DNA from: CALMEC01 sp963777565
GTDB taxonomy: Bacteria; Actinomycetota; Thermoleophilia; Miltoncostaeales; Miltoncostaeaceae
DNA length: 64,000 nucleotides
Direction: 5' to 3'
NCBI GenBank assembly: GCA_963777565.1
Contig: CAVZQZ010000009.1
Location: forward strand, 1 to 64,000
The position numbers were made by a program, and so were the translations under genes. Shown here piece by piece: positions 25,017 through 33,741 of this stretch. Below the pieces are notes generated by a model. That model was not told the origin of the DNA and did no database searches. It saw only the letters and a list, made by a program, of their open reading frames with translations. The stretch's first letter is position 1. Every line of letters begins with the position of its first letter.

Positions 25017-27012
25017 GTCGTCATGGGGACTTTGACGTAGCCCTTCTTCTTTCCGCGGTACGCCCAGACGCGCCAGGCGTAGCGGTGTCCTGGCTTGAGG
25101 CGCTTCGGTGGGACCCGGTATGCCGGCTTTCTCGGGAAGGCCGAGACGACTTTCCGGCTCGGGGGGTTCAGGTCGACGATTTGGATGTTGTAGAGCATGG
25201 CGCCCTTCGTGGCTCGCCAGCGCAGGATCGGCCGGAGCGTGCCGAGCATCTTGCCCTTCTTCGGCGTCATGAACTTGTCGAAGATCCCCTTCGGAGGCTT
25301 CGGGCGACCGGTGATTACCACAGCGACCAATGGCGCTTTGGGGATGGCGCTCGTGCGTGTGAGCTCGGAGGGGTTGCCGACGGCGTCCTCGGCGTAGACG
25401 GCGTAGTAGTAGGTCACGCCGGGTGCGAGGGCGATGTCGGTGAACGAGGTCGCGTTGGCGGGGAGCGAGAAGCGCGCGGCGGTGCCATCCCCCGGGGAGG
25501 TCGGCGGGATCGTGCTGCGCAGGACGGTGATCCGGGCGAGGTCGGCGTCCTGGGGGGGCTTCCAGCTCAGGGCGACCTGGCCGACCCCCGGGACGGCAGC
25601 CAGGCCGGCGACCGGCCCGGGTGGGGTGCCGTCGTTGGAGGTCGTGAACGTCCACTGGCTGCTGCCCGGGCCCGTCAACAGGTTGCCGGCGCGGTCACGG
25701 ACCGCCGGGAGTTCGATCTCGTAGGTCGTGCCGATGGCGAGGGTCGCGGCGGGGTCAAGGAGCGCAATCGGACCCGTGATCTCGCCGTAGGTCACGGCCG
25801 CGGCGATCGGCAGCCCGCAGGGGTTCACGCACATACGGATGAGCGACACCGGGTTCTGCACCGGCTCGCTGAAGTTGATCTGGACGTTGGCGAGCGGCCC
25901 GAATGCGGTCGTGACATTCACCCCGGGCACGGGGAAGCTCGTCGCAAGCACCGTCGGAGGCTGGTTGTCGAAAGTGATCGGCGTGCTCGCGACCGGAGCA
26001 GGGGAGATGTTCCCGGCGGCGTCTCGCGCCCAAAGGAACGCGGTCGTGACCGCACCCTGCGTTGCCGTGACCGTGAACGGCCTCGCCGCCGTCCACGCTG
26101 TGAACGCCGCCGCCGCCGGCGCCGGAGTATTCGTCGCGGTGAGGGCGTAGGTGAGCGTTCCGGCGAGGTTGTCGGCCGAGGCCGTGGTGAGGTTGATGCT
26201 GACGTTGGCGGTTCTCGTGAAGCCGGCGACCTGGTTCGCGACGGGGACGTGCGCGATGGCCCCGCCGGTCGGCGCGGCCAGGTCGACTGTGAAGGCGAGC
26301 GGCGCCGAGAACGGTCCCTGGTTTCCGACCGCGTCGATCTGGCTGACCTGGAAGGTGTAGGCGCCGAGGCCGGAGGTCACGAGCGCGGCCGGCGGCGCGA
26401 CCGAGGTGGCGGCGGTCGTGCCCGACTGTGCGAGAACGCCGTTGAGCAGGATCTGCCAGGCGAAGCTTCCGCCCCCCTCCGCGCCGGTCCACGAGAAGGT
26501 CGGCGTGGCCAGGTTCGTCGGGTTGGCTCCGGCGATCGTCGGCGTGCTCGGTGCCCCCGGTGCCGTTCGATCGACCGTGACGGTCGCGATCGCTGTCAGT
26601 GCCCCACCGAGAACGTCGTTGGCGCTGAGCGTGTAGAGGCCATCGTCCCCGGGCACCTGGGCCGGCAGCGCGAGGGGCGACTGCCCGGAACCGCTGGTCG
26701 AGAACCCGCTGGGGCCGGTGATCGTCCAATCGATCGCCGTCCCTGCACCGACGTCGCTGGTCAGGGTGATCGCGGGGATTGTGGAGACCGTCGTGCCGGT
26801 GAGGGTGGGGTTCGCGGTGACCGCTGCGAACGCGGGTGTCGCGGTGAGGGCGAGCGCGGCGGCGCTGAGCAGCATGGCGATTCGTCGTCGCGGAAATCTC
26901 GTTCCCCGCTCCGCGGACAGTGCGAGCCGTGTGCGAATCGCGGGTTTGGCGGGTTGGGGTCTGTGAGGGTGTGGGGTTATTTCTTCGCCTTTGGACTCGT
27001 GTCGAACCATGT
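24983..27012 (-). CDS. Secreted Ig/FN3 repeat protein (paralogue B)
   Basis: Signal peptide MLLSAAALALTATPAFA after a basic RRR region, Ig-like repeats (VDRTAPGAPSTPTIAGANPT, then VDLAAPTGGAIAHVPVANQV), a SbsA/Big_5-type segment (ANVQINFSEPVQNP), an FN3 domain (VALSWKPPQDADLARITVLR; YYYAVYAEDAVGNPSELTRT) and the shared basic C-terminal domain (FMTPKKGKMLGTLRPILRWR; HRYAWRVWAYRGKKKGYVKV). Its last ~1 kb is nearly identical at DNA level to paralogue C. Start uncertain, as in paralogue A: ATG 27012 lies in a copied sequence; an internal ATG at 26875 begins directly in the signal. Confidence 0.72.
24984..26030 (-). repeat. Direct repeat copy 1 (3' half of paralogue B)
   Basis: About 1.05 kb almost identical to 26978-28025, covering the C-terminal domain, FN3 domain and Big_5-like region. 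Differences are mostly single bases plus short in-frame indels near 25160 and 25310. Confidence 0.85.
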
Positions 27013-29181
27013 CGTCATGGGGACTTTGACGTAGCCCTTCTTCTTGCCGCGGTACGCCCAGACGCGCCAGGCGTAGCGGTGTCCTGGCTTGAGGCGCTTC
27101 GTAGGGACGCGGTACGCCGGCTTCCTCGGGAACGCTGACACGACCTTCCTGTTCGTGTTCAGATCGACGATTTGGATGTTGTAGAGCATGGCGCCCTTCG
27201 TCGCGCGCCAGCGCAGGATCGGCCGGAGCGTGCCGAGCATCTTGCCCTTCTTCGGCGTCATGAACTTGTCGAAGATCCCCTTCGGAGGCCTCGGAGGACC
27301 TGTCTTGGGCTGGGGAGGCGGCGGCGGCGCCTTGGGGACGGCGCTCGTGCGTGCGAGCTCGGAGGGGTTGCCGACGGCGTCCTCGGCGTAGACGGCGTAG
27401 TAGTAGGTCACGCCGGGTGCGAGGGCGATGTCGGTGAACGAGGTCGCGTTGGCGGGGAGCGAGAAGCGCGCGGCGGTGCCATCCCCTGGGGATGTGGGCG
27501 GGATCGTGCTGCGCAGGACGGTGATCCGGGCGAGGTCGGCGTCCTGGGGGGGCTTCCAGCTCAGCGCGACCTGGCCGACCCCCGGTGCGGCAGCCAGGCC
27601 GGCGACCGGCCCGGGTGGGGTCCCGTCGCTGGAGGTCGTGAACGTCCATTGGCTGCTGCCCGGGCCCGTCAACAGGTTGCCGGCGCGGTCACGGACCGCC
27701 GGGAGTTCGATCTCATACTCCGTTCCGATCGCGAGGGTCGGTGTGGGATCGAGTAAGGCGATCGGCCCTGTGACCTCGCTGTAGGTCACGCTTGCGGGGA
27801 CCGCGAGCCCGCATGGGTTGATGCACATGCGGATCAACGTGTTCGGGTTCTGCACCGGCTCGCTGAAGTTGATTTGCACGTTGGCGAGCGCCCCGAATGC
27901 GGTTGTGACGTTCACCCCGGGCACGGGGAAGCTCGTCGCAAGCACGGTCGGAGGCTGGTTGTCGAAGGTGATCGGCGTGCTCGCGACCGGAGCGGGCGAG
28001 ATGTTGCCGGTGGCGTCACGGGCCCAAAGGAACACCGTCGTCACCGTCCCGTTTGTTGCGGCGACACCGACCGATTGGGTCGTCAACGCGCCGAACGCCG
28101 CCGCGGCCGGCGCCGGGGTTGCCACGGTCGTCAGCGCGTAGGTGATGGCGCCGGCGAGGTTGTCCGTCGAGCCGACGGTGAGGGTGACGTTGGCGGTCGC
28201 GGCGCGGGTGAAGCCCGCGACCTGGTTGGCTATGGGCGTGTGGACGATCGTCCCGCCTGTCGGGGCGGCGAGGTCGACGGTGAACGCCAGCGGGGCCGAG
28301 AACGCGCCGATGTTCCCCACCGCATCGATCTGCCTGACCTGGATGCTGTATGCGTTGAGCGCCGAGGTCGCGAGGGCTGTGGGTGGCGCAACCGCCGGCG
28401 CGACGGACGTGCCGGCCTGCGCGAGCACGCCGTTCAGCAGGATCTGCCACTCGTACGTCCCGCCCGCCTCACCGGTCCAGGAGAACGTCGGGGTCGCCGA
28501 TGCGGTTGGGTTGGTCCCCGTGATCGTCGGCGTGCTCGGCGCCGCGGGGGGAGTCCCGTCGATCGTGAACGACATCTCATTGCTCTGCGAGCTCTGATTC
28601 AAGACGGCGTCGAATGCGGTGACGCTGAACGTGTGCGTCCCGTCACCGAGGTTTACCAGCTGAGCGCTCGCATTCGTGCCGGTGCCGACAGCCGTACCGC
28701 CGTCGAGTTGGTATTGGAACGTGACGCCGGCCTCGGTGTCGCTCCAGCTCACGATCGGGTTGCGGTTGTTGGTCGGCGTCGGCACCTGCGCCACAGTCGG
28801 CGCGGGCGGTGGTGTCGCGTCGATCTGGAAGTTGACGGTCGTGCTCGTGATCAGCGGACCGGGGATGCCAGGAGTCTCGGGCAGGCTGGCTGCGAACTCC
28901 TCGGCCAGGAGGCTGTACGAGCCGGTGCCGCTTCCCAAGCCGGGTGTGTTCAGGCTTGTTACCTGCGACGCCCCCGGACTCGTCGACCCGTTCAGCGTCC
29001 AGTTCAGCCATTCACCTCCCGCGGTGGCCGTGATCGTGGCGCTCGGTGGCGAGGCGAACACCTGGCCCTCGCTGATCCCGCCGATCGTCACGCCGAGCGC
29101 CGATGACGCTCCGAGCAGCGAGCCGAGCAGGGCGAGGATGACGATAAGGGTGCGCCGTGGGCGGCGGCCGGAGGGGTTCAT
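26977..29181 (-). CDS. Secreted Ig/FN3 repeat protein (paralogue C)
   Basis: First and longest of the three paralogues (734 residues), with its own distinct signal peptide (RRTLIVILALLGSLLGASSA). Ig-like repeats follow (VNFQIDATPPPAPTVAQVPT; FTIDGTPPAAPSTPTITGTN; FTVDLAAPTGGTIVHTPIAN), then ANVQINFSEPVQNPNTLIRM with CINPC, the FN3 domain and the basic C-terminal domain shared with B. The C-terminal Lys/Arg-rich strand pattern is common in secreted proteins of Thermoleophilia-like bacteria. Function may be adhesion or matrix binding; it lies next to a polysaccharide locus. Confidence 0.75.
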   Translation of the reverse strand: MNPSGRRPRRTLIVILALLGSLLGASSALGVTIGGISEGQVFASPPSATITATAGGEWLNWTLNGSTSPGASQVTSLNTPGLGSGTGSYSLLAEEFAASLPETPGIPGPLITSTTVNFQIDATPPPAPTVAQVPTPTNNRNPIVSWSDTEAGVTFQYQLDGGTAVGTGTNASAQLVNLGDGTHTFSVTAFDAVLNQSSQSNEMSFTIDGTPPAAPSTPTITGTNPTASATPTFSWTGEAGGTYEWQILLNGVLAQAGTSVAPAVAPPTALATSALNAYSIQVRQIDAVGNIGAFSAPLAFTVDLAAPTGGTIVHTPIANQVAGFTRAATANVTLTVGSTDNLAGAITYALTTVATPAPAAAAFGALTTQSVGVAATNGTVTTVFLWARDATGNISPAPVASTPITFDNQPPTVLATSFPVPGVNVTTAFGALANVQINFSEPVQNPNTLIRMCINPCGLAVPASVTYSEVTGPIALLDPTPTLAIGTEYEIELPAVRDRAGNLLTGPGSSQWTFTTSSDGTPPGPVAGLAAAPGVGQVALSWKPPQDADLARITVLRSTIPPTSPGDGTAARFSLPANATSFTDIALAPGVTYYYAVYAEDAVGNPSELARTSAVPKAPPPPPQPKTGPPRPPKGIFDKFMTPKKGKMLGTLRPILRWRATKGAMLYNIQIVDLNTNRKVVSAFPRKPAYRVPTKRLKPGHRYAWRVWAYRGKKKGYVKVPMTTWFDTSPKAKK
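26978..28025 (-). repeat. Direct repeat copy 2 (3' half of paralogue C)
   Basis: Near-identical to 24984-26030, offset ~1,994 bp. Shorter similarity links the signal-peptide regions of A (24770-24870) and B (26765-26880), so the tandem array arose by repeated duplication. Confidence 0.85.
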
Positions 29182-29270
29182 GGGATCCTGCGCCTACGTT
29201 TGGGGGAGTGCGGGGCGGCTGCTCTCGCGACCCGTTGTTCCTGGTCGACGCACCGGAGCATCGGGGCGCG

Positions 29271-30065
29271 TCAGCGGGGCTGGCGGGCGGTGCGCGCGGT
29301 CTCGAGCGGGACGACGCTGTCGTCATCCTCCACCGGCACGCGCGGGCGCCTGGCCTGCGAATGAATGGGAGTGGGGGCGAATGGGAGAGGGAGAGGCTCC
29401 GCCGGGTACGCCTCGGTGATCGGGAACTCGAACGGCTCCGGCGCCGATGCCGCCCGAGCCGCGGCGGCGCGGTTCATCGCAAGCCGCGTCCCCGCGATGC
29501 TCGCCAACGCGACGCCAGCGACCGTCCCGACGAAGATCAGCAGCATCTTGTTGCTCAGCCCGCCCGACGGCTCCGCGGCCGGCGTGGTGCGTGACACCGG
29601 GGGGCCCGACGTGCCCGCCGGTACGATTTCGGGCAACTCGGTCTGCTTCGGCGGGATGATCGGCCTAAAGGTCTTCACCGGCTGTTTCGCGGGCTTCGCC
29701 GGCGTGGCGCTCCTCGAGGGCGTGGAGCTCCTGGGCGTCGTCGACCGAGGCGTCGCGCTCCGGCGCGTGGGGTTTGTTGCCCGCGGGGTGGCGGCCTTGG
29801 GTGTCGTCGTCTTGGCGGGTGGCGTCGCCGCGGGAGGCGTGTCGGGTGTGACCGGCGGTGCGTCCGGAGCCGGCGCGGCTGCGAAGGCAACACCCGGGAT
29901 CAGGGCGATCGCCAGCGCGCAAAGCAACACGAGCCAAGAGCGTCCACGGGCACGCAGCCGCCCACGACCTTCCCGGATCGTTTTGGCGTCTGAGGCGTCC
30001 GACGGGAGTTCACCGAATGTTGGATCCGTCCATCGGTTGCTCAGCCTGGGCGAGGGCGAGCGCAT
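29271..30065 (-). CDS. Hypothetical exported, Pro/Thr-rich membrane-anchored protein
   Basis: 264 residues: signal peptide (RSWLVLLCALAIALIPGVAF), then ~90 residues rich in Pro, Ala and Thr with repeated TPRS/TPKA units, a typical wall-spanning linker, then a hydrophobic helix (KMLLIFVGTVAGVALASIAG) and a cytosolic C-terminus rich in Pro and Glu. It looks like a single-pass protein crossing the wall. No family recognised. Divergent from the GH114 gene. Confidence 0.6.
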   Translation of the reverse strand: MRSPSPRLSNRWTDPTFGELPSDASDAKTIREGRGRLRARGRSWLVLLCALAIALIPGVAFAAAPAPDAPPVTPDTPPAATPPAKTTTPKAATPRATNPTRRSATPRSTTPRSSTPSRSATPAKPAKQPVKTFRPIIPPKQTELPEIVPAGTSGPPVSRTTPAAEPSGGLSNKMLLIFVGTVAGVALASIAGTRLAMNRAAAARAASAPEPFEFPITEAYPAEPLPLPFAPTPIHSQARRPRVPVEDDDSVVPLETARTARQPR

Positions 30066-30366
30066 CGAGCCGATCCTAGCCCATTGCCCGAGAGGTGGCC
30101 CCCCCCAAATGGGGGGGCGACCAACCTGTACGTTCGTACTGGTTTTCAGATCGCAAGCGCATGAAACATTGGCTTGCGGGAGCTCAAAAAGTCGTACAAC
30201 GAGCCTCAAGGAAGAGGTGCCTGGGCCGAACGGGTCGAGGTTGGCTCCGAAATACCCGGTGCTAAGGTGGCCGCCCGTCATGCTGCGTCACCGCCACCAG
30301 CGGCGCCCCGGGCACCTTGCCTGCAGGGCCTTTGCACCGCATGAACATTCCGTCGAGGGGAGCTTC
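30066..30366. other. Intergenic region between exported protein and GH114 gene
   Basis: No gene seen. It holds a promoter-like pair for the plus-strand gene (30241-30268), and two complementary segments, AGGTGCCTGGG (30215-30225) and CCCGGGCACCT (30307-30317), 11 bp with one G-U. The DNA contains a run of C then G (CCCCCCC/GGGGGGG around 30100). Confidence 0.5.
30241..30268 (+). promoter_or_regulatory. Promoter-like -35/-10 of GH114 gene
   Basis: TTGGCT (30241-30246), 16-nt spacer, TAAGGT (30263-30268). The octamer CTAAGGTG recurs upstream of the CE18-like gene at the other end of the locus. The transcript would have a ~90-nt leader. Confidence 0.45.
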
Positions 30367-31614
30367 GTGGACGCCACCGACCGTCGCCACCGCACGGCCA
30401 AGAGGACAAACCCGACCGGGCGCCTGGCGCTCCTCGGTCTGACCGCCGTCGCAGGTGCATGCGTGTTCGGGAGCGTGTCATCGGCAGCAGGCGCCACGGC
30501 GCCGCCGAAGGTGGAGGGGGAGCGGCTCAGCGTCGCGACGACGTCGGGTCAGGTGGCACGCGAGGCAGGCCGGAGCGGCGGCCGGGTGCTGGTGCTCACC
30601 GGCGCGTCCGGTGCGCGCGCGATGATCCAAACGTCCGGGCCGGCCCGCCTCAATGTGTTCGTCCGGGTGGCGGGGTGTCGGGGCCTGCCGAAGCTCACGG
30701 TCGCCCTGAACCGGACCGTCGTGATCTCGACGACCGTGCGGCGCTCCGGATGGCACCGCGTATCGTCCCCCAAGCCGGCTCGCGCCGGGACCTACACGGT
30801 GACCGCGCGGCTGGCCAATCAGGCGGGCGGCAACTGCCGACGGGCGCTGCGGATCGACCGTCTGTTCTTCTCGAAGGCGGCCGCCAGGCCGCCAGTCGGG
30901 CCACCAGCCGCCGCATGGTGGCGCCCCGCCCAGAACACCACCTGGCAGTGGCAGCTCAGTGGATCGCTCAACCAGTCGGTGGTTGCGCAGATGTACGACA
31001 TCGACCTGTTCGACCGCAGCGCCGGTGACGTCGCCTCGCTGCACGCGAAGGGCCGGAAGGTCATCTGCTACTTCAGCGCCGGGAGCTATGAGGGCGGCCG
31101 CCCCGACTCCTCGAGCTTCCCGCAGGCGGTGCTCGGCAACGTGCTGGACGGCTGGCCGAACGAGAAGTGGCTCGACGTCCGGCGAATCGACCTGCTGCGC
31201 CCGATCATGACCAAGCGGCTCGACCTCTGCCGGCAGAAGGGATTCGACGGCGTCGAGCCCGACAACGTCGACGGGTACTCGAACAGCACCGGGTTCCCGC
31301 TGAAGGCCGCCGATCAGCTTGCCTACAACCAGTTCCTGGCAACCGAGGCGCACGCCCGCGGGCTGTCGATCGGGCTCAAGAACGACCTCGGTCAGGCCGC
31401 CGCGCTCGAGCCGTCGTTCGATTTCGCGGTCAACGAGCAGTGCTTCCAGTACAACGAGTGCAACCTGCTCAGCCCGTTCCTCAACGCCGGCAAGGCCGTC
31501 TTCAACGCCGAGTACGACGTCGCCACGAGCTCGTTCTGCCCCAAGGCGCGTTCGCTCAAGATCATGGCGATCCGCAAGAACCTGTCGCTCGACGCGTCCC
31601 TCGAGGCGTGCTGA
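30367..31614 (+). CDS. GH114 endo-alpha-1,4-polygalactosaminidase-like protein
   Basis: Secreted TIM-barrel glycosidase; GH114 enzymes such as Ega3 cleave alpha-1,4-galactosamine chains in biofilm polysaccharide. After a signal (LALLGLTAVAGACVFGSVSS) is a ~130-residue beta domain, then the barrel: TTWQWQLSGSLNQSVVAQMY, DIDLFD, GRKVICYFSAGSYEGGRPDS, NEKWLDVRRIDLLRP, GFDGVEPDNVDGYSNSTGFP with the catalytic Asp/Glu region, GLSIGLKNDLGQAAALEPSF and NEQCFQYNEC. GTG start with GAGGGG six bases upstream. Ends 8 bp from the convergent spherulin-like gene. Predicted in depolymerisation or trimming of an amino-galactan. Confidence 0.88.
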   Translation: MDATDRRHRTAKRTNPTGRLALLGLTAVAGACVFGSVSSAAGATAPPKVEGERLSVATTSGQVAREAGRSGGRVLVLTGASGARAMIQTSGPARLNVFVRVAGCRGLPKLTVALNRTVVISTTVRRSGWHRVSSPKPARAGTYTVTARLANQAGGNCRRALRIDRLFFSKAAARPPVGPPAAAWWRPAQNTTWQWQLSGSLNQSVVAQMYDIDLFDRSAGDVASLHAKGRKVICYFSAGSYEGGRPDSSSFPQAVLGNVLDGWPNEKWLDVRRIDLLRPIMTKRLDLCRQKGFDGVEPDNVDGYSNSTGFPLKAADQLAYNQFLATEAHARGLSIGLKNDLGQAAALEPSFDFAVNEQCFQYNECNLLSPFLNAGKAVFNAEYDVATSSFCPKARSLKIMAIRKNLSLDASLEAC

Positions 31615-31622
31615 TGATCCCA

Positions 31623-32390
31623 TCATTCGCATCGCGCCAGTCGTGACTGCTGCTGGACGAGCGTCGCCGGGAGGGAGCGCCACGGGTTCGGCTGGGTTCC
31701 CGAGTTGACGTACACGTAGTCGGCCCGAGGCGTGTCCACCACCTGGAGCGCCTCGGCATCGGTTGCGTCGTAGACGAGGTGCGCCGTCTGTGTCTTGGAG
31801 AACCCGGCGAGGCCGGTCGGGACGGGGTCGGTCCGGATGCGGTAGTCGGCGTAGCGCCCCTCGAACGTCACCACGATGTCGGCAAGGTCGAAGTATCCGG
31901 GCGCCGGCACCATCCCCGGGTTGAAGACGATCAACCGGTTGGGCAACGTCCGCAGCGAGGCGCTCAGGGCCGTGTAGTACGGAAGCGCCGCCTCGGTCGA
32001 CGAGACCTCGTCGACGAAGATGTCGCTCACCCGGTACCACGCCGCGTACCGGTCGATCTCCGCGCGCACGGTGTTCGCGTCACGACTTGCGTAGTCGGTC
32101 GGCACGTATCCCAGTACGCGTATTCCGGCCCGTCGCAGCCGCACGATGGCCTCCACGAACGCCTTCTGGATGACGACCCCCGGCCCGTTGTCGGGGTTCA
32201 CGATGACGAGGGCGGACGGTGAAGACCGTCGCGCGAGCTCGTCGAGCTCATGGGGCGCGACGTACGCCGGGATGAGCGATGCGTGGTGTGATGTGCATGC
32301 CTGGTCGGACGCCTGACTGCCACAGGCGGCGAGGGTCGTTGCCGCCGCTCCGGCGAGCGTGATTGCCACCAACCGGGTGCCTCTCAGCAC
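31623..32390 (-). CDS. Spherulin-4-like lipoprotein (GH135/Sph3-like)
   Basis: Lipoprotein (GTG start, AGAAATTLAACGS lipobox) with the spherulin-4 fold: SALVIVNPDNGPGVVI, the family's P-N-x-G-P-G signature; AGIRVLGYVPTDYASRDANT; DRYAAWYRVSDIFVDEVSST with conserved Asp and Glu; and LIVFNPGMVPAPGYFDLADI. GH135 members such as fungal Sph3 hydrolyse galactosaminogalactan and are needed for its synthesis. Cell-surface location is inferred from the lipobox. First gene of its kind on the minus side of the polysaccharide locus, 25 nt after the membrane protein. Confidence 0.85.
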   Translation of the reverse strand: MLRGTRLVAITLAGAAATTLAACGSQASDQACTSHHASLIPAYVAPHELDELARRSSPSALVIVNPDNGPGVVIQKAFVEAIVRLRRAGIRVLGYVPTDYASRDANTVRAEIDRYAAWYRVSDIFVDEVSSTEAALPYYTALSASLRTLPNRLIVFNPGMVPAPGYFDLADIVVTFEGRYADYRIRTDPVPTGLAGFSKTQTAHLVYDATDAEALQVVDTPRADYVYVNSGTQPNPWRSLPATLVQQQSRLARCE

Positions 32391-32415
32391 ACGGCTCCGC
32401 TGTCACCGGGCTGCG

Positions 32416-33741
32416 TCACGTGATGCGCAGCCGGGTGGCCAGCGTCGTCGCCGGGCGGCTCAGCACGAAGACCGCGGTAGGGAGGGCGATCAGCACGACC
32501 ACCGTCGCGCCCGTGATGAGGCCGAACCCGGCAATGTCCACTCCGTCCCAGGACGAGACGGCCATCTCGGCGCCAACCGCGAGGAGAAGCGCCATGACGG
32601 CCCAGCCGCCGCGCCCGACCGCTTCGAGCAGGCCGACGAGGAGCGTGGCGAGCGCGACGAGCCCGAACCCGACGAGCACGCTCGCCCCGCTCATTTCCAC
32701 GCCGAGGAGCTGTGCGCCGAACACGAGCAGCAGCGAGAGCGCGGTGGTGAGGAAGACGAGGCGTCCGACAGCGCCGAAGAGCAGACCGAGCGGCGCACGC
32801 GACCTGCCACGGACGGTCCCGCTGGAGACGGGCACGCCGGCGACTGCCTGGGGCAGGACGTGATGGAAGCGCCAGAGGTGCGAGCCGGCCCAGAAGCTCG
32901 CGATCGTCGACGGGAGCAGACCGATCGCCGGCACCGCGCCGAGGGTCCAGTCGATACTGCCGTCGATCACGAGGAGTCCGCCGATCCCGAGGCCGATCGC
33001 CGTCGCGGTGCCGACGCGTCCCCACCGTCCCGCCCGGTGGGTCGGCTCGTTGTTGTTGACCGCGGTGGTGACCGCCAGGATCACCGCCACCGTGGTCGCG
33101 GCGCCGACCCCGGCCAGCACCGCGATCGATGGCAGCCCGGCGAACATCCCCATCGTCGCCAGCAGCACCAGCCCCACGTAGCCGTCGGACAGGCGCGAGG
33201 CGATGAGGATCGTGCCCCCGGTCCACGTCACGGTGAGCAGCCCGGCCACGAGGCCGCTGCGCCCGAAGATCGCCGCCGGCACGAGGATGAGCGCGGCGGC
33301 AACGAGTGCGATGACCAGTGGGTGCCTGCCGAGGTTCACCGTCCCCTTGGGCCGGCTGAGGTAGCGGCTGTTGACGCCCCACTGCAGCGCCACGGTGAGC
33401 GGAAGGGCGATGCGCAGCGCGTTCTCCACGAGCTGCCCGCCGAGGTCGTCGCCAAGCGGCGCCGCCCAGCACGCGATGGCGACCATGGCCACGATGAAGC
33501 CGACCGCCTCGAGCGCGAGCCCCTCCAGCCGTTTGGGGGTGGGCAGCTTGCCGGTGCTCGGCAGGCGCTTCGCATCGTTCGCCTGGGTGATGCGCTCGCC
33601 CGCGTCGAGTGCTCCGCCTGCCGGAACCCCGACCCAGGCCTCGAGCACGACCGCCGCCTCGAGCATGTCCTGGGGCTTGCGTCCGAGGCGAGCCTCGACG
33701 ATGTCCTCGGCCCGCCGGGTTTCGAGGTTCGCCGGCGTCAC
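32416..33741 (-). CDS. Multi-pass membrane protein in PelG position
   Basis: 441 residues with about ten to twelve hydrophobic segments after an N-terminal soluble region of ~80 residues (RRAEDIVEARLGRKPQDMLE). Segments include LALEAVGFIVAMVAIACWAA, LLVIDGSIDWTLGAVPAIGL and VVVLIALPTAVFVLSRPATT. It is translationally coupled to the PelF-type gene (GTGA overlap). In Pel clusters PelF works with the membrane protein PelG and PelE; this protein occupies PelG's place, but I see no diagnostic PelG motif, so the role (export/synthase partner) is inferred. Confidence 0.65.
   Translation of the reverse strand: MTPANLETRRAEDIVEARLGRKPQDMLEAAVVLEAWVGVPAGGALDAGERITQANDAKRLPSTGKLPTPKRLEGLALEAVGFIVAMVAIACWAAPLGDDLGGQLVENALRIALPLTVALQWGVNSRYLSRPKGTVNLGRHPLVIALVAAALILVPAAIFGRSGLVAGLLTVTWTGGTILIASRLSDGYVGLVLLATMGMFAGLPSIAVLAGVGAATTVAVILAVTTAVNNNEPTHRAGRWGRVGTATAIGLGIGGLLVIDGSIDWTLGAVPAIGLLPSTIASFWAGSHLWRFHHVLPQAVAGVPVSSGTVRGRSRAPLGLLFGAVGRLVFLTTALSLLLVFGAQLLGVEMSGASVLVGFGLVALATLLVGLLEAVGRGGWAVMALLLAVGAEMAVSSWDGVDIAGFGLITGATVVVLIALPTAVFVLSRPATTLATRLRIT

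Noticed and set aside
24983..27649. Single 888-residue protein reading through paralogues B and C
   Set aside because: The long frame upstream of ~27,000 is a shadow of paralogue C in another frame; the signal peptide of B and the stop of C show separate genes.
29365..30366. Plus-strand extension of GH114 by ~334 codons
   Set aside because: The extension overlaps the exported Pro/Thr-rich gene on the other strand and has no protein-like pattern; a GTG with Shine-Dalgarno lies at 30367.
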